From: Bactrocera neohumeralis
Lineage: Eukaryota > Arthropoda > Insecta > Diptera > Tephritidae
Assembly: GCF_024586455.1 (NCBI RefSeq)
Contig: NC_065919.1
Location: 23,784,839 to 23,848,838 of the forward strand
Direction: 5' to 3'
Length of the DNA: 64,000 nt
The notes beneath the pieces are model-generated. The model did no database searches, was not told the origin of the DNA, and saw nothing but the letters and a program-made list of their open reading frames with translations. The position numbers and the translations under genes are program-made. Below, one piece after another: positions 1 through 11,600 of the stretch (within the stretch, counting starts at the first letter, position 1; every line of letters starts with the position of its first letter).

Positions 1-579
1 CCTTACAGGATCATTTAAAGTATAAAAAATACGTGTTTTAGTTAAAACTTTAACTTAGAACTTGAACCAAGGAAAAAAAGCCGAAAATTGGATTTTTGGC
101 AGATATTTAAAAATAAATGAAAATTTCAGTGAAAATTTCGCGATTTTTTTCAAATAGTTGTAATCGTAAAAAAACTTTCGTCCAAGTCTCTAAGAATTGT
201 ATCTCAAAGATCTGTTTAAAATTTCATGAAGATCGGTTGAGTATTTCTCGATAAAAACACAGTTTCGACAAAAACGCGTTTAAAGACGGCGCACTTGGCC
301 CAGCTAGTCACGAGTGCACAAGTTCTCAAGGCTGTATCTCCAAAACTATTTCTCGGATCAACTTGAAAATTTAAGACAATATACTAGAGGTATTGCACAA
401 TTTAATAAGACAATAGAATGTCTGTAGTTTTTGTAACTCGTAAACTCATGTAACCCCTTAAATATACAATTTAAGTAAAACGCGATGAAATAATATAATT
501 GAAATAAGTTATTGCTTAGTTTTGGTTTAAGATATAAACTTATTTATACATATGTATGTATATATTTATTCATTTTTAG
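1..579. other. mfas intron sequence with dispersed repeat
   Basis: The stretch left of the first visible mfas exon has no supported exon. Bases about 130-400 look like a dispersed intergenic repeat: the word near 264-282 (gacaaaaacgcgtttaaag) recurs in related form near 12450 and 24727. The acceptor used by the first visible exon is at 578-579. An upstream coding exon is expected outside the window. Confidence 0.5.
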
Positions 580-3070
580 CCCGAACGTCTGCACCGAAAA
601 GGAAGAAAACGAAACCTCAGCCGATTCGAAGCCCAATGATACTGAAGAGCTTGCACCTGGTGTCTCGGAGAGCGTCGATGTAAGACCCAACATATTTGGA
701 CAGTTCCACATTAGCCTTAACTCATGTGTTGAGAAGCCAAATAAACATGTATGCACACGGGTGTAAGTATTCAGCAGTCTTATTTTTCCTTGCACAAGAA
801 GTACAGAAAACACCAAAGCTCCAAGCTGAACTCTGTTTTGTGTTGTAACGGTGTTTCTAATTACCAACTAAACTCCCTTTCCCTTGCACTGCTTCTTTTC
901 TACAAACATTAGCGTTAACCAAAATGGCAAAAAGAAGACAATCACGATAACACGTCAGTGCTGTCATGGTTATGGACGTCCACGTAATGCTGACTTCGCA
1001 ACACCATGTGAAAAAATGGAAATCAAAGGCATCGATGCAACAGCAGCCGATATGGGAGCTAAAGAGTTCGTGGCAACTGCCAAGAACGTCGGCATTAGCG
1101 AAGTCTTGAACAACAAAAACGTGACCATCTTCATGCCTGTGGATGCGGCATTCAATAATTACATTGATCATTTGCAAAGCGAAAATGTAAGTGAAGAGCA
1201 AAAGTAATTAACTGATGGATTATTGAACTTATTTTCATGTGTTTTTTTTTCTCTAAAAAAATTAGAACGCCGTTGAGCCAAAGGGTGATGCTGCCATGAT
1301 GAACTTATACAAACGTCATATCGTTGATGGCGAAGTCAGTTTGTACGATCTTAAAAACGATCAATTGCTTAAGGCGCAAGAACCCGGTCAGTCCATACGC
1401 ATTAATGCTTTTGAAGTGCCATTGGCTTTGGGCGGTGAACCTTACCGCTTTACAGCCAACTGTATACCAATTGTAAAACATGATAAACTATCGGAACAGG
1501 GTTTGATACACACTATGGACGGTGTTATGAAGCCAGTAACAAAGAATGTTATGGATTTAATACGCGAACGCCCCGATATGTCGATTATGCGCACCGTACT
1601 TGAGAACACCAAACTGAGTGAACTGCTGGAAGGTGAGAAACCAGTCACCATCTTTGTGCCAACTGACGATGCCTTCGAAAAGGTCGATCCCCAACTACGT
1701 CGGGCACTTAAGGAGGGCAAGGGCTGTGGTGCAAGTAAGTATATGCAATATGCATTTCCGTACACTTTCTAAAATATTGTGAAACTATTGTATTCATTTT
1801 TTTTCCACTTTTGTAGATATTTTGAAAAATCACATACTCGATTTGACTTTCTGCTCCGTTGCCTCCATACCTGGTGCCAAGACAACCGCCTATAACTTGC
1901 TCGGTGAACCGATGCGTTTCAATCGCAGCGAAGCATCCGTCGGCAAATCAGAGGTCGCCGATTTAGTGGGTGAACAGCCGGTGGTGATCAATAGCATTGC
2001 GAAAATCACTGAAGCAGACATAATGGGCACCAATGGCGTGTTGCACGTAATTGACACTATTCTACCAACGGAATCGGCATTGCCACTATCGACACTGATG
2101 CAAGAGAAGAATGTCACTATCTTCAAGCATTTGCTTGAGGCCGCTGGTTTGGTTGATAAATACGACGATATGGATAATGTGACTGTATTCGCGCCAACCG
2201 ACAAGGCATTACAAGCCACCAAGTGGGCACAGATTTTGGAAGAATCACCAGAATCGTTACGCAATAATGCGGAATTAGTTGAATTCCTCAATTATCATTT
2301 TGCACAGCCGATGACTAAGACCTGCGACTTGTCTGATTCCAATTTACCAACTATTGCCGGTCCTGAGGTGCGCATCAATCTCTACTCCACACATTCGCTC
2401 TTCTCCAATGTTATGAATCGTGCAACGGTCAATTGCGCACGTCTCGTGCACTTCGACGATGAAAGCTGCGGTTCTGTGTTGCATCAAGTGGACAAACCGC
2501 TGGTGGCACCAAAAATGGTAAGCAATGCAATAACCATGTGACATTTCGCAAATAAACCTCTAACTTGCATGTCTTCTTTTGTAGAATCTGTTGCAAGTCT
2601 TGGAGTCCAATCCCATGTATAGCAAATTCCTCGAATTGGTGCGCGCCGCTAACCTTACCAGCATCTTAGCGAATGCCAGTGATAGCTACACTTTGCTCGT
2701 GCCCAAGAATGATGTGTTCGAAGAAGTTGCTGACTGGGAAACGACACTTACCAAAGATAAGGCCGAATTGGAGAATCTGATCAAGACACATATCGTGAAT
2801 GATGTTGTCTGCTGTGCGGGTATCATACCGACAAACTGGCCGTTTGTGCGTTCGATTGAGTCACTGAATGGCGCACATTTGCGCATTACACGCGAACGTC
2901 GTCCGAAGATTGAAAATGCTGGCGTGACCAAGTGTGATGCGATCGCCACTAATGGTATTGTGCATGAGATCAATGACATTATTGTTCCTCAAAGGCGTCA
3001 ACAACAACAGCGACCACAACAACAGTTGTATCGACCACAAGTGGATACTTTTGGTGACTTATTCTTCTAA
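580..3070 (+). CDS. mfas: Midline fasciclin (TGFBI/periostin-like FAS1 protein), 5' partial
   Basis: Five visible exons (580-762, 913-1186, 1266-1734, 1817-2517, 2585-3070) join in phase at GT-AG sites and give 703 residues. The start and signal peptide lie left of the window, because 580 follows an acceptor (ttttag). After an acidic stretch there is an EMI-like CC-x-GY motif (QCCHGYGR), then four FAS1 domains. Each carries the H1 type of motif (NVTIFMP, PVTIFVPTDDAF, NVTVFAPTDKA, YTLLVPKNDVF) and the H2 type (GLIHTMD, GVLHVID, SVLHQVD, GIVHEIN). This order matches TGFBI, periostin and Drosophila midline fasciclin, a secreted matrix-associated adhesion protein of the nervous system midline. 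The C-terminus has a Gln-rich tail (about 2998-3030). An AATAAA at 3290 lies 220 bases past the stop. Orthology is inferred from domain order and family knowledge. Confidence 0.9.
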
Positions 3071-3599
3071 AACACGAATACTTTGTAACGACAGACAAAC
3101 ATACTTACGTAATTGTAAGCTGTCTGGTGTTTTAGAATTGTAAAGCGCTTTTAGCACTAATTATAAACTAGATTCGGTGCTTCTAGCCTGAAATTGCGAT
3201 ATTTTTTATTTGTGTATTTATTAATTTAATGAAATTTCTCTATAATCTGATCTATACATTCGAATATACATACTATATGTCTTTTTTTTAATAAATTAAA
3301 ATATATTTATATGTATTAAACCGAATTGTGAATGACGTTCTTTACAAAATATATACATACGTATACATATTTAAATCAAAACTCGATTTATTTGCGTTTG
3401 TTTCCAAACTTTTGAAAAGGGTGTTTAAATCATTCGAATATCGAATTAATATTCATAAAAATCCTAAATTTTGACAGAAACAACAGTTTTTGTTCAAAAT
3501 GAAGATTTCATACGTATATGTGTCCACAAAAAATATACCCTTCACAAATGCCACACAATAATTTGATTTTGATCGGTCGGTTTGGAAGACAACTATTTA
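3071..3599. other. mfas 3' UTR and spacer
   Basis: AT-rich sequence after the mfas stop. AATAAA at 3290-3295 is the likely polyadenylation signal. Beyond about 3330 I see no gene; the sequence is low in complexity up to the left end of the mariner element. Confidence 0.5.
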
Positions 3600-4167
3600 C
3601 GAGGTGTGTTCAAAAAGTATCGCCAATTTTGTGTTTTTTCAAAAATTATTTATTTATTCATGAATATCTATTTTGTCCCCTTCAAAGTAATCCCCATGAG
3701 ATATTATACACTTGTGCCAACGGTTTTTCCAATCTTCGAAGCACTTCAAAAAATCATTTTTTTATCTTATTCAGCTCCTCCTTCGATGCCGTCTTTATCT
3801 CGTCAAGAGAAGCATAACGTCGTCCTTTCATGGGCCTCTTCAGTTTAGGGAACAAGAAAAAGTCTCAGGGGGACGGATCTGGGGAATACGGTGGCTGCGG
3901 CATCATTAGTGTGTTATTTTTGGCCAAAAAGTCGCGCACAAGCAACGATGTGTGAGCAGGGGCGTTATCGTGGTGCAAAAGCCAATTTTTGTTCTTCCAC
4001 AAATCCGGGCGTTTCTGGCGGATTGCTTCTCGCAAATTGCGCATAACTTGCAGGTAATATTCCTTATTGACCGTTCTTCCCTGTGGCAAGAACTCATGAT
4101 GCACCACGCTGCTGCAATCGAAGAAAACTGTCAGCAAAATGTCGCGATACTTTTTGAACACACCTCG
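3600..4167 (-). mobile_element. Internally deleted mariner (DD34D) element with intact TIRs
   Basis: The ends 3600-3623 and 4144-4167 are perfect 24-base inverted copies (cgaggtgtgttcaaaaagta...), and a TA lies at each side (3598-3599 and 4168-4169), as expected for Tc1/mariner. On the minus strand the reading frame runs from the right TIR almost directly into the transposase catalytic core, so most of the N-terminal half, including the DNA-binding domain and first Asp, is deleted. The core shows SSVVHHEFLPQG, then HHDNAPAHTS with the second Asp, then PPYSPD. A TGA at 3865-3867 lies one codon before the third Asp (DFFLF). A frameshift follows near 3770 before the family C-terminus (FEDWKNRWHKCI). 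At 568 bases against about 1.3 kb for the family it is non-autonomous and could move only in trans. Confidence 0.92.
3770..4161 (-). pseudogene. mariner transposase remnant
   Basis: This is the coding part inside the 568-base mariner element. It is open from 4161 to 3868 on the minus strand, stops at 3865 (TGA), continues in the same frame to about 3770 (FPKLKRPMKGRRYASLDEIKT), then needs a frame change. Catalytic residues 2 and 3 of DD34D can be identified; residue 1 is deleted. Confidence 0.85.
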
Positions 4168-4319
4168 TATATGCCATAGTGGTCTGATTTAGAGAATTCA
4201 TTCAGATATTGTAGTAATGCTTTGAGTAATAGGCCGTGCGAAATTTCGTGAACGTGGCTTGTCAAATCGAAAACTTTTCCATACAAGATTTTGATTCCGA
4301 TCGTTCAGTTTGTATGACA

Positions 4320-5000
4320 GATATATGCTATTGGGTCGTTCACTAAGTAATTACGTTTTTTAGTGCAACTTAAACACGAATTTTTTATGTGTAACGTCAA
4401 CGATCGCGTTAGATAAATTTAATCTTTTAGCAATGACAATTTGCTTCGACCAACGACTTTTTACTGCACATCGGCTGTAAGAGGTCTTCCAGGCTGTGGT
4501 GCGTCCTCAAGATTAAAGTTGTATTTTGCAAACCAATTTTTGCATCACACATCTTTTGTCTTACTTGAATTGTATTTTTACCACTTTGCTACCCTGTTCC
4601 TTTTTCCAGTTTCGTTAGGGCACCAAACAAAAACTATTTTAAAAAATTAAAGAAATTTTAATTATAACAAATAAGCCTTACTATATCAGCTGTTCAAATA
4701 CATAACCGTAAACCGGTTTGTGAAGTTGGCTGTGAAAAAAATCATAAAGATCAGACTTAGTGAACAAGCCAATATCGTGAGCAGATATCGGCGATCCCAA
4801 CAAATTTACAGTTTCTTGGAAGAAAACGGTATCTCAAAAGCTGAGGGACTTAGATATCGCTAAATCGACTCAGCTCGTCACGCTGATCATATATATATAC
4901 TTTATAGGGTCTCCGACTTTTTTTTTCTGGGAGTTACGAACATTATGGCAAACTTAATATACCCTGTTCAGGATATAAAAAGGGTAACTTTTAAATTGCT
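4320..5000. repeat. Degenerate repeats, including reversed dispersed-repeat start
   Basis: About 4873-4985 is the reverse complement of the opening of the long dispersed repeat seen at 34498 (ttttataccctg... in that copy; ...accctgttcaggatataaaa here). About 4700-4870 has mariner-like wording (gatcagacttagtgaacaagcc...), but no open frame survives. Nothing else in this stretch is supported as a gene. Confidence 0.45.
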
Positions 5001-6156
5001 TGGATTCCTGGAGTTGACCTATAATCATCCCGCCTTCAATTTCTAGTTTAATACCGAGATTCGGTGTCCGAATTGAAAGCAGTTTAAATGCAAAATCGGT
5101 TGGTATGTGGCTTTGAAATTTTTTTATGAAAGATGCATTTTTCGAGAAAAAGAAACATTAAATTTACTGATTATAGGAAAATGATGGCACTTACACAATG
5201 TAGACTATTAAGAAAACTTTAATATAAGATATAGTAAGATTTAACAGAAAAAGACACACTAAAACAATTTTTAAAGATGTCCAGGTTTTAAATATTTTCG
5301 TATTTATTATAACATTATTATTGACCTTATTAATTAATAATAAAAAATATTAATTAGTTATATAAGTCATTCAAATAATCGGAAGTTATATTGTTTGTAT
5401 GACGTTTAGGCCAAGGTCTAGACCAATTCGATAGATATTCGACCCTAAACCAAATTCTGAATAAATTTAAAAATTAAAAATCTACATAATTTGATGACAA
5501 GGGCACACTGTTATTAGAGCGAGACGATCTATTATTTTTTTTAAGATATCGCATATATTCACCATTATGCCATGTATATGTTTGCAGTATAGAATCAACA
5601 GAAAGTTCGAAAATCTAAGTTTGTGAGGGCCCAGGGGAAGTGTTAAACAGAGGTTATTGCTTTTTGGCAACACGACATATTATTTCTAGAAAATGGTACT
5701 CTCGAGACTTTCATAGAGATACTGATTTCCCGACTATTTTTGTACTTAAAATCGTAGACCCTAAATACACTTTGCGGGCAAAGTTTTATGTGGATAATGT
5801 CATTAGCTCTCGATCTACATATATGTATAGAGTTCAAAATTAAGATGTATGAGAATTAGGTGTGGTTGTACGCGATTTCACTCATTTTCGCAATGTTACC
5901 TAAAAAACCTGAAAACTATGTTATGCACAAAACTTAGTTTTGATTAATCATATAGTTTCTGATATCTAAGATTTTTACTTTAGGAGTTATACTTAATGAG
6001 TTATTGCAGATTTAGTAATTTTCATCTTAACCCTTATATGGGGAGTGAGGGTGATTAACGTCTGATATCCACAATTTTCACAGTGTTTCATGAGGTGCTA
6101 AAAAGTCTCCTTCTCAGCGAGTCTGGTTTGAAATAGCAAACTGTCCTGTGTGATAA
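5000..6156. other. AT-rich spacer, no gene seen
   Basis: There are no long open frames with protein-like composition and no clear inverted ends. Small open frames overlap on both strands near 5480-5840 but show no recognisable motif. Confidence 0.4.
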
Positions 6157-7560
6157 CTTCTTCTTTACTGGCGTAGACACCGCTTACGCGGTTATAGCCG
6201 AGTTAACAACACCGCGCCATTCGTTGAGGTCTTCCTCTTCCTCTGCTTCCCCCGGCGGGTACTGTGTCGAATACTTTCCGAGCTGGAGTTTTTAGTCCTT
6301 ATTTCGCTGAACTATATCAATGTCGTCGTATATCTCATACAGCTCATTGTTCCATCGAATGCGGTATTCGCCGTGGTCAACGCGGAAAGGACCATAAATC
6401 TTCCGCAGAACCTTTCTCTCGAAAACTCGTAACATCGACTCATCAGATGTAGTCATCGTCCATGCCTCTGCACCATATAGCAGGACGGGAATAATGAGTG
6501 ACTTATAGAGTATGGTTTTTGTTCGTCGAGATAGGACTTTACTTCTCAATTGCCTACTTAGTCCGATTAGCACCTGTTGGCAAGAGTTATTCTGAGTTGG
6601 ATTTCGAGGCTGAAATTATTGTTGGTGTTGATACTGGTTCCAAGATAGACGAATTTATCTACGACTTCGAAGTTATGACTGTCAACAGTGACGTGGGAGC
6701 CAAGTCGGGAGTGTCGACGACTGTTTGTTTGATGACAGCAGATATTTCGTCTTGCCCTCGTTCACTACCAGATCCATTTGCTTCGCTTCCTTATCTATTC
6801 TGGAGAAAGCAGAACTAACGGCGCGGTGTTTGAGGCCATTGATGGCTCTTCGATCCGGAGACAGCCAGTTAGTTTGGTGAATTTTTCTATGCTGAAAGCT
6901 AGTACTACAAATAACCGTCTTTCGGGCCCCAGCGAAGTCGATCAACCTCAACCCATTTGGGGATGTTTCCTCGTGGATGCTGAATTTACCGACTGTTGTG
7001 CCAAAGATACCTTCTTTGCTCACCCTGGCGTTTAAGTCGCCAAGCACGATTTTGACATCGTGGCGACGGCAGCTCTCATAGATCGTTCCAAGCGCTCATA
7101 GATGGCATCTTTGGTCATATCGTCCTTCTCTTCCTAATAGCTTCAGTCCTTGTCCCGTGCATCGCCTTTCTTGGACGGCGATGATGTCAGCTTTCACTCT
7201 AACGAAGATATCAACCAGCTGGGCAACGACACCTTCCCAATTAAGGAACCGAATATTCCTGGTGCATGCCCTTAAATCGTTATCCTTAATGCGTTTGTAC
7301 GGTCGTCATCAAAAGGGGGGTTTATCACCCGGGGCTGTTAGTAATTTTTCATTGGGGGCGTTTTTTACTGGGTTTGGAACCCGCCGCACAACCCTGTGTA
7401 GTGGATGTTTCGCCTTCTCATTTTAGCTCACTTTCAAACAGATCTTCTTTGGCTACCCAGAGGTTATTTGGACTAGGACCGGAAGTCGTGAGCTGCTTGA
7501 GCCATATGGAAAAGAATCGTTTCTGGCCACTTTCCAGTGAATGACAATCAGAGAACTTTC
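6157..7560 (-). mobile_element. Non-LTR retrotransposon fragment (RTE-like, endonuclease-RT), internally deleted
   Basis: The minus strand reads, in broken frames, part of an apurinic-type endonuclease (LGDLNARVSKEG at about 7047-7010, then GLRLIDFA and SPDRRA). After an abrupt junction near 6835 it continues with the end of a reverse transcriptase (FSRIDKEAKQMDLVVNEGKTKY), then the conserved 3' block (LLYGAEAWTM, FERKVLRKIYGP). The middle of the RT, including the catalytic YADD, is missing. The 3' end at 6157 (cttcttctttactggcgtag on the plus strand) is shared with the copy at 14868. The right edge, about 7560, is not sharp. Confidence 0.75.
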
Positions 7561-8674
7561 CTCACTTGTGTGAACTCCTACACATGACTCCATTCTCCAA
7601 TACGCATTGCGTTTGTTCGAGTAAGTCCATGAGCTGTAATTATCGTTCGGAAATTCTGTTTCGTTTGCTTCAAAAACATGTTCATCGGTTGCCGACTAAC
7701 AGTTGAAGAGACCTTACAATATAAAATGAAAAAACATTTTAGTCCAATATACGTATTCGCTAAGCTGACTCGACAACAACATACGCAATAGAAGACAACG
7801 AGCTTGTGAGAAGTTTTAAGTATTCTCTAAAGGAATAAACGGTAAGTTGTTCAAAACGTCAAATTGCACTAGTAATCTTAAACTGATATGCAAATATTTT
7901 TAAAAACAACACATTCGATTTCCTTATTTTCAATTCGTGTTGAATTTCGAATACTTTTGTTTCTGTTATTTTAGAAAAAAAAACCACCTTTCAGAATCAG
8001 AATTCAGCATAATAGGAAGAAATCATCTGCATTGGATCCTTCATCTTGGTCCAGCAAACGAGGAAATCGGTACTTCAGTCAGTTCCCCGGCAACTATTGA
8101 ATTTAATACAAACACTTGAACTCATTCAACACAGAAAAATACTTATAACTGATTATTAGGGAAAATTAGCCCTATATTTCATTCCACATATTTTGTTCTT
8201 TCCCGATTTTATTTTTATGCGAGATATACTATATGTATATGGTTTTATTAGGCTCTTACTTGAGTTTTCCTAATCTAATTTTAACTGTTACTAAATTGCA
8301 AACAACAATGTGTCACATAAAATTCGGAGATACTGTATGTTGTACTCCTATTGTATATATGTATAAGTGAGGTTTTATGAATTCATATGTAGGTGAGTAT
8401 GTGTTATCAAAATATCACGGTTGGGGGGACTGCAACATATTATCAATTTATTTATATACTCAATGAACATTAAACGCTCAGCGGCTAATTCTCATTCTAG
8501 AAGTGAGAGTCAACTGACAAACTGAGCAAAAATGTGCATATGCACACATTGTATGTTATTGCATTATTAGTCCATCGGCACTTTCAGTCACATAAAGACG
8601 CGAATTTTATTTGATTTGCAAATTCTAATTTTGTTTTTGGTTTTTTAGACTAAATAAAAGTGTTAAATTAAATA
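7561..8674. other. Spacer and probable 5' region of the aldo-keto reductase gene
   Basis: No coding exon is supported. A TCAGTC word near 8585, about 90 bases before the ATG at 8675, resembles a fly initiator, but I see no firm downstream element. A small open frame at 7937-8119 follows an acceptor-like ttttag and lacks any recognisable motif. Confidence 0.35.
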
Positions 8675-11600
8675 ATGTCCAAACTTCCTCCAACATTTAT
8701 TGCGGATTTCCACGATGAAAAGCTCTGCAAGCGCATGGAATATCGTAAATTCGGTCTCACCGGATTACAGGTGTCCAAAGTGGCTTTGGGCACTGGCACT
8801 TTGAGTGATTTCTATGGGTTAGTACATCTTAGTGTCATTTCTGCATTTACAAGTAGTGGAGTTTTTCCACCACTTTGCAGCACTTGAAAGGCGATAAAGC
8901 GATGCTGTCAGGTGAACACTTGTTTACGTGCTCTTAAAGATTGTACGCTTATATACCTATACTTAAGTATATAGTATAAATGCATGTGCTATTTGTTGTT
9001 TTATTATGCACATTTTTTGCATTACTTGCTTCTCTTATTCGCCGGCAGTGATCTTGATGTGGATGAAGCGATAAAGACTATACACTCAGCTATCAAGTTA
9101 GGTATTAATTACATCGACACGGCACCATTTTATGGACAAGGTCGTTCGGAGGAAGTTTTGGGTATGGCTTTGAAAGACGTGCCCAGGGAAGCTTATTATA
9201 TTGCTACAAAAGTTGGACGTTATGAAAAAACGTTTGAAAATATGATTGATTTCTCCGCTAAAAAGACTAGAGAGAGTGTGGAGAAGAGTTTGCGATTGCT
9301 TGGCCTTGACTACGTTGACATCATACAGGTATGTACATATGTATGTTACAAGAAAAAAGGCAATTTGTTATTGTTGATATTGCACATGAAGGGAAGAAGG
9401 TCATAGCAATGCTCAAGAGCTGTTGGTGTACTTTTTAAACTTTATTAAAGTGGTTAGCAAATTGTATTATAAGTAGATAATATGTACATTATAAACAATC
9501 AAAGCCATTACACCAAAAACTCACGCCCACTTCTCATTATAATACCGCATATATCTGAAAATTATAAGAGTTATCACAGATAACCAAGTTCACTTCTCAT
9601 ATAATATAAACAGCAAAACTTTAATAACCTTCTGAACAATGAACGCAATAGAAAACAATAAATCAAGCATTATTGAAAGTATCGAGAAAAATTTAACACA
9701 AAAAGTACCCTTGACACGTGGCAACTCTCTTCTCAAAATTCTTGAAATCGGATCATACATTTTTTGGATATACCGGATATGACTAATTATTTACATTTGG
9801 ATACCGAACATGTCAGTTAGTGCGAGCGTTAACTCAAAAACTTGTTTGAACCCGAACACAGCCCTTTATTACTTCTTTAATATATAAAGTTTATGGATTA
9901 CGGAAGTATTTAAAACTCATTTCAGCCCGAAATCCCTTACCGTCCATAGTCTTGGACTCATGTATTGTGATGAAGTGCAGAGTAAAGTTATAAGGTTTAT
10001 ATTCAATATGATAATCAAAAGAATAAATAAACTGTTGAACATCACTTCGTCTCTTACCGCCTCTTAATGGGCTTGGCAACTTAGGTTTAATTCTACAGCT
10101 GATTCCCAAGTGGGGAAGCGATTGAGCACACTTGGACTACTTGAAGTACTTTGTTGCGCCAGAAAAACGAGTGCAGTTGAAGCACGTGTCTTGGCAAAGC
10201 GCCTTGCTGCACTCGACACGAACCTGGTCAGGCGTTTTTTATTCTGTTTGCGCTGGTTATAGGTGTAATGATCTTGCAAAGTATTGAGCAGATTCTACAC
10301 TTTGAAGCTTTAACTTCACGTGTAGACCGACACATATAACTAGGAAAGGGTAAACCTTGCTGAAAATGAAGATCCAGCGATTGCTAACCTGAGGCCCAAC
10401 TTTTCAGTAGTAAGCGCAAGCACCTGTTCCAAACCTACTGATTGTGAAACAGACGTGAATATAATTGCAAGCTGTTGCTCTGACGTCCTTAAGTAAGATA
10501 TAAGTACACACATACATATACGTATATACCATTTCAGATCCATGACATCGAATTCGCTAAAGACCTTGACATTGTGATAAACGAATGCCTGCCGGAATTG
10601 GAGAAAATCGTAAAAGAAGGAAAAGCTAAATTTATTGGTGTAACCGGATATCCGTTGTCACGCTTAAAGGAATGCATTGAGCGGGCGCCAAGTAAATTTG
10701 ATGTAAGTGATTATGTAATCAATCGATGTGCCATCGATTACTTTCACACTCATAAGCAATGCATTATTAATTTATTACTCTCGCACGGCTGATTTTCCAC
10801 ACCCACAGTCAGTATTGGCTTATGCGCGTTACACCTTACTGGATGACTCGCTCAAGTCCTATATGGACTTCTTTCAGCAAAATAATTTGGGTATAGTGTG
10901 CGCTTCCGGTCATGCACTTGGCCTTCTGACCAACGCTGGACCGCAGGTATGGCATCCAGCCGGTGAGGAAATAAAAGATATATGCCGGAAGGCTGCCAAC
11001 ATTTGCAAGGAGGCTAATGTTGAACTCGGCAAGTTGGCCATGTACTACTTTACGCAGTTAGACGGTGCAAGCACTTTCTTAACCGGTATGCAAACACGCA
11101 AGCTATTGAATATCAATCTGTCAGCATACTATAATGGACTGACCAAAAAGGAGCAGGAAGTCTTGCAACTATTACGCGAAACGTAAGTATCTACACATAT
11201 ATGTACATATGTATGTATGTTGTAACTTGTAGCGATTAGTGCGCATAGTAACCGAAACAGGTAACTAGTATGACCAAAGTGGTTGGTTGCATTTTACGAG
11301 TATTTTTTTTAGCAAAGTGGCCGGTTGATCTGGTGGCCCGCTGTTGTACGGTGTTGACTTTTCAATTGTCGAGTTTTTCCTATTTTTATAGTCGGATATA
11401 AATTTGTGCAACTCGGATATGAAATAAACACCGTTAGTTATGGCATGAGCTGCATTTATATCGAGATATTGTGGCTTTTCTTTTGCGGAGATTAAACCTA
11501 TTATATTATGTAAGTGTTTTGCATGTTTGTAGGAAGGTAGTGGGTATCATACTGATCTCTTTGAAGTATATGAACTAGCTAATTCGACAGCCGCAAACTT

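Noticed and set aside
7157..7426. 89-residue plus-strand frame in the RTE-like region
   Set aside because: It is the reverse of the retroelement's 5' part; the coding sense is on the minus strand.
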